A DNA stretch of 64,000 nt from Ignavibacteriales bacterium (lineage in GTDB: Bacteria > Bacteroidota > Ignavibacteria > Ignavibacteriales > Ignavibacteriaceae), in contig JADJHL010000011.1 of assembly GCA_016707585.1 (NCBI GenBank), positions 558,001-622,000 of the forward strand. The letters are read 5' to 3'. Under the pieces are notes generated by a model that was not told the DNA's origin, did no database searches, and saw only the letters and a program-made list of their open reading frames with translations. This document shows, piece by piece, positions 17,830 through 25,946 of the stretch; within the stretch, counting starts at the first letter, position 1; every line of letters starts with the position of its first letter. A program made the position numbers and the translations under genes.

Positions 17830-19127
17830 GATTATTAAAAGAAAATAGGCGGGAGTATTTACCATTCTTAAATTCGGTTGAACAACTTGAAAAGGCAAGT
17901 AATGGTAAATACAAAATAAAAGCTAGAACTAATCTTCCATTGTCTCGTGATCAGGTAAGTGTTCTGTCTGGTGGAAATGTTAAAATAGATTTGTTAACTT
18001 TTTCAGAAAAACTAAATGTATTAAATCAGACAGAACAAATTACTGAGTTATTCAAATCAGAAGTAAATCGTTTATCTTTTTTTTCAGAAACTGAAATATT
18101 TACTCTTGATGATAAAACAAGTGAATGTAATCCTGTAAACAAATCCTGCAATCAAAAAATATTTTACTATGTAAAAAATTTTTTGAAGAATGGGATTCTT
18201 GATTGGGTTGCAGAATCTAAAAGTCCAAAATTTTTACCGTGGGATGTTGATGCAAACGCTGTAAAATCAGGGTTAAGTTGTCTTGTTGTTCCAATCTTTA
18301 ACAACAAAAAATTTTCCGGTGTTTTAGCTGCGTTAACAAATCTAAAATATTTAAGTGAAGATTCATTTGAGTATAGAACATTAGTTACAATTCTTAATCT
18401 TACTTTTTCTAAACTGGAATATGTACGATTAAGAGATGAGTTAAATAAAACCTATTCTGATTATCAGATGCTTCAATCAAAACTTTTTAATGATTTTAAA
18501 TTTGCCGCCATTGGCGAACTTACAAGTAAAAGTATTGAAGAAATTGGTTCACCTTTACAAGTTATAATGAGTTACTCCGATCTACTGCAAAAAGAAAATC
18601 CTGATCTTGATACTGAAGCCACAGAATTTATCCGAAGCCAGGTTCACACAATAAAAGAAATTCTTGATCGTCTTGGCAACTTTATAAACAACAGTGATAG
18701 CAAACCAAAATTATATTCATGTTCAATTAATACAGCTATAAATGATTTTTATAAAGTTATCGAGCACAGTTTAAAAGCTGATTCTTATGAGTGTGTTCTT
18801 GATCTTGAAGATAATATTCCATCAATCCTAAGCAATTATAACAGCTTAAAACAAATATTAATAAATGCTTTCAGTTTGATGAATCCTTTACGTGGCAATG
18901 GCGGCGGAATGATTTTGCAAACTCGTTATAGTAGCGAAACAATAATTGTTAAAATGCTTTTTACGGATACAATTGATTCGCTCTCAAATGAAGAAAAAGA
19001 GTTTGGGTTAAACATCCTTAAGCATTTGATGAATAAGCACGAAGGAGAAATGAGAATTAAGAATGATTCGAGTTCAGGAACAAACCTGATATTTTCATTT
19101 CCATTAAAAAGAAAAATGAGAGACTAA
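17826..19127 (+). CDS. Degenerate sensor histidine kinase (phospho-His replaced by Glu)
   Basis: 433 residues. A GAF-like region (about 60-205) is followed by a short coiled coil and a DHp-like helix, GELTSKSIEEIGSPLQVIMS. Aligned on GELAxGIAHEINNPL, the phosphorylated His is Glu238. The ATPase part is also poor: an N-box remnant (LKQILINAFSLMNPL) is present, but no convincing DxGxG or GxGxGL boxes. It is probably a non-catalytic scaffold or sensor. The start is TTG 17826, coupled (TTGA) to the upstream HDOD gene; no ATG fits near that position. Confidence 0.75.
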   Translation: MRLLKENRREYLPFLNSVEQLEKASNGKYKIKARTNLPLSRDQVSVLSGGNVKIDLLTFSEKLNVLNQTEQITELFKSEVNRLSFFSETEIFTLDDKTSECNPVNKSCNQKIFYYVKNFLKNGILDWVAESKSPKFLPWDVDANAVKSGLSCLVVPIFNNKKFSGVLAALTNLKYLSEDSFEYRTLVTILNLTFSKLEYVRLRDELNKTYSDYQMLQSKLFNDFKFAAIGELTSKSIEEIGSPLQVIMSYSDLLQKENPDLDTEATEFIRSQVHTIKEILDRLGNFINNSDSKPKLYSCSINTAINDFYKVIEHSLKADSYECVLDLEDNIPSILSNYNSLKQILINAFSLMNPLRGNGGGMILQTRYSSETIIVKMLFTDTIDSLSNEEKEFGLNILKHLMNKHEGEMRIKNDSSSGTNLIFSFPLKRKMRD

Positions 19128-19128
19128 A

Positions 19129-19443
19129 ATGTTTTCTGTTTTATTTTTTATAAAAGCTGCTTTGATCTTATCAGCATTGATTTTGGTAGGCATTTTGGTT
19201 TTTAGAAAAATGAGATCAAAGAGTAAAGCTGATGAAAAGTTTAAACACAATATTGCTTTACTGCGCGAAGAAAAACTTTTAATTCATTGCGACAAAAAAT
19301 TAGAAAAGAAAAGACATAATCTTTTAAAGAAAAACAAAAGGTTAGGTGATGATACAGCTCAATTAATAATTAAATCAAAAAAACTTGGAATCTCAACTGG
19401 TGAAATGCTGCTTGCTTCTAAAATTAAAATGAGTTGCGAATAA
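19129..19443 (+). CDS. Small membrane-anchored basic protein, unknown
   Basis: 104 residues: one N-terminal membrane helix (about 5-25), then a strongly basic, probably helical cytoplasmic tail rich in Lys/Leu (KKLEKKRHNLLKKNKRL). No family recognised. It starts two bases after the degenerate kinase gene and precedes flgF, so it belongs to the same operon. It might anchor the HDOD/kinase proteins at the membrane, which is only an inference from position. Confidence 0.7.
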   Translation: MFSVLFFIKAALILSALILVGILVFRKMRSKSKADEKFKHNIALLREEKLLIHCDKKLEKKRHNLLKKNKRLGDDTAQLIIKSKKLGISTGEMLLASKIKMSCE

Positions 19444-19464
19444 GTTTTAAAGGAATGCTGAAAA

Positions 19465-20166
19465 ATGATTAAAGGTATATATCAATCCGCAAGAAGTTTA
19501 TTAGCTGCTAATAAAAATATGGAAAAGATTTCGAGCAATCTTGCAAATCTTAACACGGTTGGGTTTAAACGTGAAGGAATGTTTTCAGAAATTCTAAAAT
19601 CAGTTGGTCAATCAGAAGTAAGAAGTTCTGTTGATACTTCACAAGGTGATGTTTATGAAACTGCAAATCCACTTGATCTTGCGATTATGGGCGAAGGAAT
19701 GTTTACAATAAAAAATGGCAATACGTTTGAATTTACTCGCAATGGAAATTTTAAAGTTTCTGATGAAGGATTTCTTGTTGATGAACAGGGAAGCAAAGTG
19801 ATGGGAACAAATGGCGAGATAAATCTTTTAGAATATTTAAACGGTGAACAAACCGATATTAAAATATCTCACAAAGGCGAAATAAGTGTAAACGAAAACC
19901 ACGTTGCTGATTTGCTTGTTGTAAAAATTGATGATTATGAAAAAAGAAAAATGGGATTGAACTTTAATTCAATTCAAGATATAAGTGATCTTACACAGGA
20001 ATCCGAATTTGAAGTGCGACAAGGTTATTTAGAAGAATCAAATGTAAACCCGATGATTGAGCTTGAGAACATGATTAATATTTCTAAAGATTATGAAACT
20101 GCTTACAAGATGGTAAACTATTTAGATAGTTCTTTAGAAAAAACAAATGATCTTGGTAGAATTTAA
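19465..20166 (+). CDS. flgF: Flagellar basal-body rod protein FlgF
   Basis: Proximal rod protein. It has the axial N-terminus (SARSLLAANKNMEKISSNLA, NLNTVGFKREG), the central NPLDLAIMGEGMFTIKNGN block with FTRNGNFKVSDEGFLV, and the C-terminal GYLEESNVNPMIELENMINI. At 233 residues it is slightly shorter than flgG, which follows. The pair order flgF-flgG is standard. AAAGGA precedes the start. Confidence 0.95.
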   Translation: MIKGIYQSARSLLAANKNMEKISSNLANLNTVGFKREGMFSEILKSVGQSEVRSSVDTSQGDVYETANPLDLAIMGEGMFTIKNGNTFEFTRNGNFKVSDEGFLVDEQGSKVMGTNGEINLLEYLNGEQTDIKISHKGEISVNENHVADLLVVKIDDYEKRKMGLNFNSIQDISDLTQESEFEVRQGYLEESNVNPMIELENMINISKDYETAYKMVNYLDSSLEKTNDLGRI

Positions 20167-20186
20167 AAGAGTGAAAAGAGGATAAC

Positions 20187-20984
20187 ATGAGTAACAGAGC
20201 TTTAAGAACAGCAGCTTCAGGAATGTATGCACAACAATTGAACATCGAAGTTATATCCAACAACATGGCTAACATGAACACAACAGCTTTTAAGAAAAAT
20301 AAAGCTGAGTTCCAGGATTTAATGTACCAGGAAGTTGTTGTTAACACCGTAAACTCAACTGCTCCAGGCAATTCAACTTCGGGGACAGGAGTTGTGCAAG
20401 TTGGTAATGGAGTAAAACCATCAACAACTCAAAAATCTTTTTTGCAGGGTGATGTAACTGCAACAAATAATCCACTTGATGTTGCAATTCAAGGCGAAGG
20501 ATTTTTTCAAGTAAGAAAAGTTGATGGAACACTTGTTTACACTCGTGATGGTTCGTTCAAATTAAACTCAGAAGGAAATATTGTAACAACCGGTGGATAT
20601 TTACTTGATCCGGAAATTTCACTTGATGCAGAATCAGTTGGAGTTATAGTTGGGCGAGATGGAACAGTAGAATTGCAGCAATCAGATGGAAACAGAACTC
20701 CTGTTGGAAATATTCAACTTGTAAGATTTTTAAATCCGGGTGGATTACTTGCACTTGGTGATAATCTTTATGGTGAAACACCAGAAAGTGGAAGACCAAT
20801 TTTAGGAAATCCTGGCTTTGATGATTTTGGTGAAATACATCAAGGTTATCTTGAGGCTTCTAACGTTGATGTTGTTGAAGAAATGATTTCTATGATAACA
20901 GCTCAGCGTGCGTATGAACTTAACAGCAAAACTGTTAAGACTGTTGAAGAAATGATGACGATGGCTAACAATCTTAAAAGATAA
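20187..20984 (+). CDS. flgG: Flagellar distal rod protein FlgG
   Basis: 265 residues, close to the family norm. The N-terminal ALRTAASGMYAQQLNIEVIS and NNMANMNTTAFKKNKAEFQD are typical, as are NNPLDVAIQGEGFFQV, YTRDGSFKLNSEGNIVT and the C-terminal GYLEASNVDVVEEMISMITA with QRAYELNSK. It forms the distal rod that carries the hook. Confidence 0.97.
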   Translation: MSNRALRTAASGMYAQQLNIEVISNNMANMNTTAFKKNKAEFQDLMYQEVVVNTVNSTAPGNSTSGTGVVQVGNGVKPSTTQKSFLQGDVTATNNPLDVAIQGEGFFQVRKVDGTLVYTRDGSFKLNSEGNIVTTGGYLLDPEISLDAESVGVIVGRDGTVELQQSDGNRTPVGNIQLVRFLNPGGLLALGDNLYGETPESGRPILGNPGFDDFGEIHQGYLEASNVDVVEEMISMITAQRAYELNSKTVKTVEEMMTMANNLKR

Positions 20985-20992
20985 AATGTGAA

Positions 20993-21631
20993 ATGAAATT
21001 ATTACTATTCATATTATTTAATGTTTCAATTTTAGCTCAATCATTTGAGCAGGAAGCACTTAAATATCTGCAAAAACAATTTCCTGAGTTTGAAAAAATT
21101 GAAATGCAGCTTCAAAAGAATTTTTCATCTGATGAAAAAATTATTGTTGATTACTCCAGGAACATTTCGCTTGGACGAGGAACTGCAATAATTCCGGTTA
21201 TCGCAACAAAAGGAAAGAAAACATCTTCATCAATCGTATCAGTAAAAGTTCAACTCTATAAAAAACTTCTTGTTGCAAATAGAAATATTGAAAGAAAAGA
21301 AGTTTTGGCAAAATCAGATTTTGAAACGCAAGTTGTTGATGTAACAAAATTAAATGGAAATCCAGTTAGTTTAGATTTTTTACTAACAGACTATCGCATA
21401 AAATCTTTTGTAAAAAAAGGTGAAATCCTACTTGAAGAAAAATTGGAAAAAATTCCTTTAGTAAGTGTTGGCGATAAAGTTAATGCAGAAGTAAAAAATG
21501 GCAATGTTACAATATCAACAGAAGCTTTTGCAAGACAACACGGCAGCAAAGGTGATTTGATTGAACTTGTCTCATCAAACAAAATTATAAAAGCAAGAAT
21601 TGTAGATGCAAATAAAGTAATTGTTGAGTGA
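20993..21631 (+). CDS. flgA: P-ring assembly chaperone FlgA
   Basis: Periplasmic chaperone for FlgI. An N-terminal signal sequence (LLLFILFNVSILAQ) is followed by an SAF-type C-terminal domain: VANRNIERKEVLAKSDFE, FVKKGEILLEEKLEKIPLV, VGDKVNAEVKNGNVTIST. The 212-residue length is ordinary. It lies between flgG and flgH with tight spacing. Confidence 0.92.
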   Translation: MKLLLFILFNVSILAQSFEQEALKYLQKQFPEFEKIEMQLQKNFSSDEKIIVDYSRNISLGRGTAIIPVIATKGKKTSSSIVSVKVQLYKKLLVANRNIERKEVLAKSDFETQVVDVTKLNGNPVSLDFLLTDYRIKSFVKKGEILLEEKLEKIPLVSVGDKVNAEVKNGNVTISTEAFARQHGSKGDLIELVSSNKIIKARIVDANKVIVE

Positions 21632-21635
21632 TTTT

Positions 21636-22205
21636 ATGAAAAAATTATTTTTCTTTTTTTTAACACTGACTGCAATATCATATTCACAAAATATGAGACA
21701 GAACGCGTACTTTTCTTTGTTCGCAGATCAAAAAGCAAGTTACGTTGGTGATGCAATTACAATTATTGTTGTTGAATCATCGCTTGCAACAAACAAAGCA
21801 AAAACAAGCAGCGGAAGACAAAGTGATTTAAGTTTTGATATGGCCGGCAAAGTTGTAAACAATGATGTACCTGAAATGAGTTTGGGAATTGGATCCAGCA
21901 ATGAGTTTGATGGTTCAGGCTCAACTGAATCTTCTGGCCAGATTCAAACAAAAATCAGTGCAACAATTGATTCTGTTTTGACAAATGGAAATCTGGTTAT
22001 TCGTGGAAGTAAAAAAATTACAATCAATGGTGAAGAACAATTAATCCATATAAAAGGAATTGTAAGAAGCTCTGATGTTAGAGCAGATAACTCAGTTTTA
22101 TCTTACAACATTTCTGATGCAGAAATAAGTTTTGAAGGAAGCGGACTTATTGATGATGCACAATCACCAGGCTGGTTAACAAAATTCTTCCACTGGATAT
22201 TTTAG
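21636..22205 (+). CDS. flgH: Flagellar L-ring protein FlgH (no lipobox)
   Basis: Outer-membrane L-ring subunit. The family signature is SLFADQKASYVGDAITIIVV, and the C-terminus has VRSSDVRADNSVLSYNISDA. The N-terminus MKKLFFFFLTLTAISYSQN is a signal peptide, but there is no cysteine anywhere in the protein, unlike the lipid-anchored FlgH of enterics. I choose ATG 21636; upstream in-frame TTG codons at 21621/21624 would overlap flgA and spoil the signal peptide. It was named from the conserved core. Confidence 0.93.
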   Translation: MKKLFFFFLTLTAISYSQNMRQNAYFSLFADQKASYVGDAITIIVVESSLATNKAKTSSGRQSDLSFDMAGKVVNNDVPEMSLGIGSSNEFDGSGSTESSGQIQTKISATIDSVLTNGNLVIRGSKKITINGEEQLIHIKGIVRSSDVRADNSVLSYNISDAEISFEGSGLIDDAQSPGWLTKFFHWIF

Positions 22206-22212
22206 GCGATTT

Positions 22213-23307
22213 ATGAAACACTTATTAAAAACATTAATACTTTTACTTGCTATTTCATCTTTTGTTTATCCACAAAGAATAAAAGATATTGCTACAATTT
22301 CCGGCGATAACCAGGAACAAGTAATTGGTTATGGTTTAGTTGTTGGATTAGCAGGAACAGGCGATAGTTACAGAACACAATTTACAATGCAATCCATAAC
22401 AAGTATGTTAAAAAGATTTGGTATTACAGTTCCACAAACTGATGTAAAGACAAGAAACGTTGCTGCTGTTATGGTTACTGCTAGTTTAAATTCAAATTAC
22501 AAACCAGGAGCAAAGTTTGATGTTACAGTTTCATCAATGGGTGATGCAACAAGTTTACTTGGCGGAACTTTATTGATGACACCACTTTCCGGAATTGCCG
22601 GAGAAGTTTTTGCATTTGCTCAAGGTTCAATTTCAATTGGCGGCTATGATTTTAATACTTCAACAGGAAGCAGAGTTTCTAAAAATCATTCACTTGCAGG
22701 AAGAGTTCCACAAGGCGGAGTTATGAAACTTGCTCTTGAAAGTGAATATGTAACTGATAGACAAATCAGTGTTTACTTAAGAATGCCTGATTTAACAACA
22801 TCAAACAATGTTGCAAAATCTATTAATGCAAAGTTTGGTGATAGTGCCGCAACCTCAATTGATGCTTCTGAAATTCGAGTTAACATTCCAACTGATAGAC
22901 AAACAAATGTAGTTAATTTTCTTGCAGAGTTAGAGGCATTAACGGTTCAAACAGATTACGTTGCAAAAGTTGTTCTTAATGAGAGAACAGGAACTGTTGT
23001 TGCGGGAACAAATGTTCAGATCAAACCAGTTTCTATAACTCACGGAAGTTTAAATATCACAATTGAAAATTATCCAATCGTTTCTCAACCTGGTGCGTTT
23101 TCAAATGGAAATACTGCAGTTGTAAATAATTTAATTCCTTATGCTCAACAGGATTCAACAAACACAATAGCAATTTCCGGCGCATCAAATGTTCAAGAAG
23201 TTGCAAGCGCGCTTAATTCATTAAAAGTTTCACCAAAAGAAATTATCGCAATCTTCCAGGCACTTAAAGAAGCCGGAGCTTTAATAGCAGAATTAGTTAT
23301 CATATAA
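22213..23307 (+). CDS. flgI: Flagellar P-ring protein FlgI
   Basis: Periplasmic P-ring subunit with a cleavable signal peptide (to about residue 20, FVYPQ). Family blocks are RIKDIATISGDNQEQVIGYG, LVVGLAGTGDS, and the late KVVLNERTGTVVAGTNVQIK and LNSLKVSPKEIIAIFQALKE. At 364 residues it is normal. It follows flgH by seven bases. Confidence 0.98.
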   Translation: MKHLLKTLILLLAISSFVYPQRIKDIATISGDNQEQVIGYGLVVGLAGTGDSYRTQFTMQSITSMLKRFGITVPQTDVKTRNVAAVMVTASLNSNYKPGAKFDVTVSSMGDATSLLGGTLLMTPLSGIAGEVFAFAQGSISIGGYDFNTSTGSRVSKNHSLAGRVPQGGVMKLALESEYVTDRQISVYLRMPDLTTSNNVAKSINAKFGDSAATSIDASEIRVNIPTDRQTNVVNFLAELEALTVQTDYVAKVVLNERTGTVVAGTNVQIKPVSITHGSLNITIENYPIVSQPGAFSNGNTAVVNNLIPYAQQDSTNTIAISGASNVQEVASALNSLKVSPKEIIAIFQALKEAGALIAELVII

Positions 23308-23311
23308 AAAA

Positions 23312-24136
23312 ATGAGTGATCTAGCATTAAAAATAACTAACGAACAGAAACACATTCAGTTTACACCTGATGCCAAGACTTATTCAGTTTCTGAAAAGCA
23401 AAAACTTGCTGAAGTTTCAAAACAGTTTGAAGGTATGCTAACTTCAATGATGTTGAAAAGTATGAATCAAACTACAGGCGGAATGTTTGGCGAAAATAAT
23501 TTTGGCGGTGATTTTTTTGAAACAATTTTCCAATCTGAAATTGCAAATCAAATTTCTAAAGGTACCGGACTTGGTGTTGCAGAACAAATCTATAAAAGAT
23601 TAACCGGTGAAAATTTTTCTACTGAGGTACTAAATCCAAAATTAGAGCCGCTAACAAAACAACCAAAAATTGAAGTGAATAAAAACACTCAAGAAATTTT
23701 ATCGGTAAAACCATCAAATCAATCTTTAAACAGGTTAAGCAAATTTGAAGATATTATTAATCATGCTTCAGATACTTATGGTGTTGATAAGAATATTATC
23801 AAATCAGTCATTCTGGCTGAATCATCTGCAAAAGAAAATGCCGTATCATCTGCTAATGCAAAAGGATTGATGCAGATCATTGATTCGACTGCAGATTACC
23901 TTGGAATTAACAACGTTTTTGACCCGAAAGAGAACATTATGGGCGGCGCTAAATATTTGAGTGAACTTCTTCGAAAATACAATGGGAACCTTAAGTTTGC
24001 TTTGGCTGGATATAACGCAGGACCAGGAAATGTTGATAAATATAATGGAATTCCGCCGTTTACAGAAACACAAACTTATGTTAAACGTGTAATTGGTTAT
24101 CTAAAGAATTTTGAGGAGCCAACAAATGTATTATGA
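23312..24136 (+). CDS. flgJ: FlgJ-like rod cap fused to a lytic transglycosylase
   Basis: The N-terminal ~95 residues are the FlgJ rod-cap domain (SKQFEGMLTSMMLKSMNQTT, FFETIFQSEIANQISKGTGL). After a linker, residues ~145-265 form an SLT-type lytic transglycosylase: VILAESSAKENAVSSANAKG with the likely catalytic Glu, then LMQIIDST and ALAGYNAGPGNV. Enteric FlgJ instead carries a GH73-type glucosaminidase at the same place. Joining cap and muramidase would let the rod cut peptidoglycan as it grows. The 3' end overlaps flgN by 11 bases. Confidence 0.9.
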   Translation: MSDLALKITNEQKHIQFTPDAKTYSVSEKQKLAEVSKQFEGMLTSMMLKSMNQTTGGMFGENNFGGDFFETIFQSEIANQISKGTGLGVAEQIYKRLTGENFSTEVLNPKLEPLTKQPKIEVNKNTQEILSVKPSNQSLNRLSKFEDIINHASDTYGVDKNIIKSVILAESSAKENAVSSANAKGLMQIIDSTADYLGINNVFDPKENIMGGAKYLSELLRKYNGNLKFALAGYNAGPGNVDKYNGIPPFTETQTYVKRVIGYLKNFEEPTNVL

Positions 24137-24581
24137 TGAAATATTAAAACTAAGTTATGAACAAATAATTAATCTAACAGATTTTATAAAAGTGTTAAAA
24201 CAACTTCAATCATCTATTGTAAAAAATGATGTTGATGAAATTGAACTTTCTATTGAGCAGGAAGAAAAAGTTTTACATCGCTTAAAAAATTGTGAAGATA
24301 AAAGAGCAGACGCAGTTAATGCTGCTTTAAATCATTATAGTATTGAAGTTGATAAAAGTGAAGCATTAGATAAGTTAGCTGATGTTTTAATGGCGATTGA
24401 TCCGGAAGTTTATTCAGAGTTTAATCAGATTAGAGCGGCATTGCTGGAAAAAGTAAAAGAAGTTTTACTGCTTAATCAACAGAATGAAATAATTATTAGT
24501 AACTCAAGAAAATTTATACGCGATTTAATTAAAGGTGTTCTAGGATCAAAGAAAGAAAATTTCTTCGATAGAAAAATTTAA
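24126..24581 (+). CDS. flgN: FlgN-like export chaperone for FlgK/FlgL
   Basis: 151-residue all-helical acidic protein directly upstream of flgK and flgL, the normal flgN position. FlgN binds the C-termini of FlgK and FlgL before export. Sequence similarity in this family is weak; what is visible is the heptad-rich helical pattern (LEQEEKVLHRLKNCEDKR-like region) and size. ATG 24126 has GAGGAG seven bases upstream; an in-frame TTG at 24111 would place that site inside the gene. Confidence 0.75.
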   Translation: MYYDEILKLSYEQIINLTDFIKVLKQLQSSIVKNDVDEIELSIEQEEKVLHRLKNCEDKRADAVNAALNHYSIEVDKSEALDKLADVLMAIDPEVYSEFNQIRAALLEKVKEVLLLNQQNEIIISNSRKFIRDLIKGVLGSKKENFFDRKI

Positions 24582-24586
24582 ATAAA

Positions 24587-25945
24587 ATGGCACTAACTAA
24601 AATATTCGACATATCATCACGAAGCTTAGCTGTTTACAGGCGTGCGCTTGAGGTAACTTCTCATAATATCGTTAACTCGGCAAATCCAAATTACTCAAGA
24701 CAGCGCATCATGCTTGAAACAGAAACTTCAAATCTTACAGCAGGAATTGTTTGGGGAAATGGGGTTAAGATTGATAGCGTTCAGCGAATGAGAGATAAAT
24801 TAGTTGATGCACACATTTTAAATACTAACCAAAAATTTTATGATAGTAACAGGCAAAGTGAATTAGTCAGTCAGATTGAAGATGTTTTTTCAGAGCCTTC
24901 AGATCTTGGTGTTTCAAATTTGATGACAAATTATTTTAACAGTTTTAATGAACTTGCTGTTACTCCAAATTCACTTCCATTAAGAACAAATGTTTTAAAT
25001 GCTGCAAATAATCTTTCTGCAAAAGTAACATCAATAAATCAATCTCTTGCAAGTCTTAAGGGAGATATTAAACAAGAGTTTCATCAAAAAGTAAATGAAG
25101 TAAATTCTTTACTTAAACAAATTCATCAAATTAATTACGAACAATTTTCTAATGCTTACAATGGTGTTCCTGTAAATGATTTATTGGATCAGCGTGATGG
25201 GTTGGTTGATCAACTTAGCCAGCTTGTAAATATTAACGTTGTATATGATAACACAAATTCAGCAGTAATTTCTATTGGCGGCGCACTTGCTGTTGATAGA
25301 ATGCACGCAGCTGATTTTGTTGCTGAAGAAGTTAACGGGAAATTAAATCTAAAAGTTAAAGACGGAAGTTATCCTATAGTTTTAACCGGTGGTGAGTTAA
25401 GTGCCTTATCAAATGTTTACTCAAAAAAGATTCCGGCTTACCAGGAAAAATTAGATACAGTTATTAATAAACTTGTGGAATCTGTTAACGCTGCACACGT
25501 AAATGGATTTACAATTTCTGATCCACAAGAAACCGGATTAAACTTTTTTGAAGGCTATGTAAATGGTGAGCTGATCATCAACCAGGAAATTCTTGATGAT
25601 CCAAATAAAATTGCAATCTCTTCTGATGGAACAGAAGGTAATGGAGATATTGCTTTAACAATAGCTCAATTAACTGATGCAAAACTTTTAAATGGCAACA
25701 CATTGCAAGAAGGTTACTCTTCCTTAATTAATGATATTGGCAATGATGGAATGCTACAGAATAATTATACTGATGCAAACCAAATTGTGCTTGATGAACT
25801 CGGTCAATTAAAAGCTTCGCAATCCGGTGTTTCTGTTGATGAAGAAATGACAAATGTTTTAAAATTTCAAAGAACATATGAAGCCTCAGCAAAGCTTATT
25901 GCAATTGCTGATGATATGTTGAGAACTATTTTGGAGATGGTATAA
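24587..25945 (+). CDS. flgK: Hook-filament junction protein FlgK (HAP1)
   Basis: 452 residues. The N-terminal axial motif is SSRSLAVYRRALEVTSHNIV followed by NSANPNYSRQRIMLE. The middle has VNDLLDQRDGLVDQLSQLVN, and the C-terminus has SGVSVDEEMTNVLKFQRTYE then ASAKLIAIADDML, all typical. It forms the first junction ring between hook and filament. flgL starts one base after its stop. Confidence 0.97.
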   Translation: MALTKIFDISSRSLAVYRRALEVTSHNIVNSANPNYSRQRIMLETETSNLTAGIVWGNGVKIDSVQRMRDKLVDAHILNTNQKFYDSNRQSELVSQIEDVFSEPSDLGVSNLMTNYFNSFNELAVTPNSLPLRTNVLNAANNLSAKVTSINQSLASLKGDIKQEFHQKVNEVNSLLKQIHQINYEQFSNAYNGVPVNDLLDQRDGLVDQLSQLVNINVVYDNTNSAVISIGGALAVDRMHAADFVAEEVNGKLNLKVKDGSYPIVLTGGELSALSNVYSKKIPAYQEKLDTVINKLVESVNAAHVNGFTISDPQETGLNFFEGYVNGELIINQEILDDPNKIAISSDGTEGNGDIALTIAQLTDAKLLNGNTLQEGYSSLINDIGNDGMLQNNYTDANQIVLDELGQLKASQSGVSVDEEMTNVLKFQRTYEASAKLIAIADDMLRTILEMV

Positions 25946-25946
25946 T

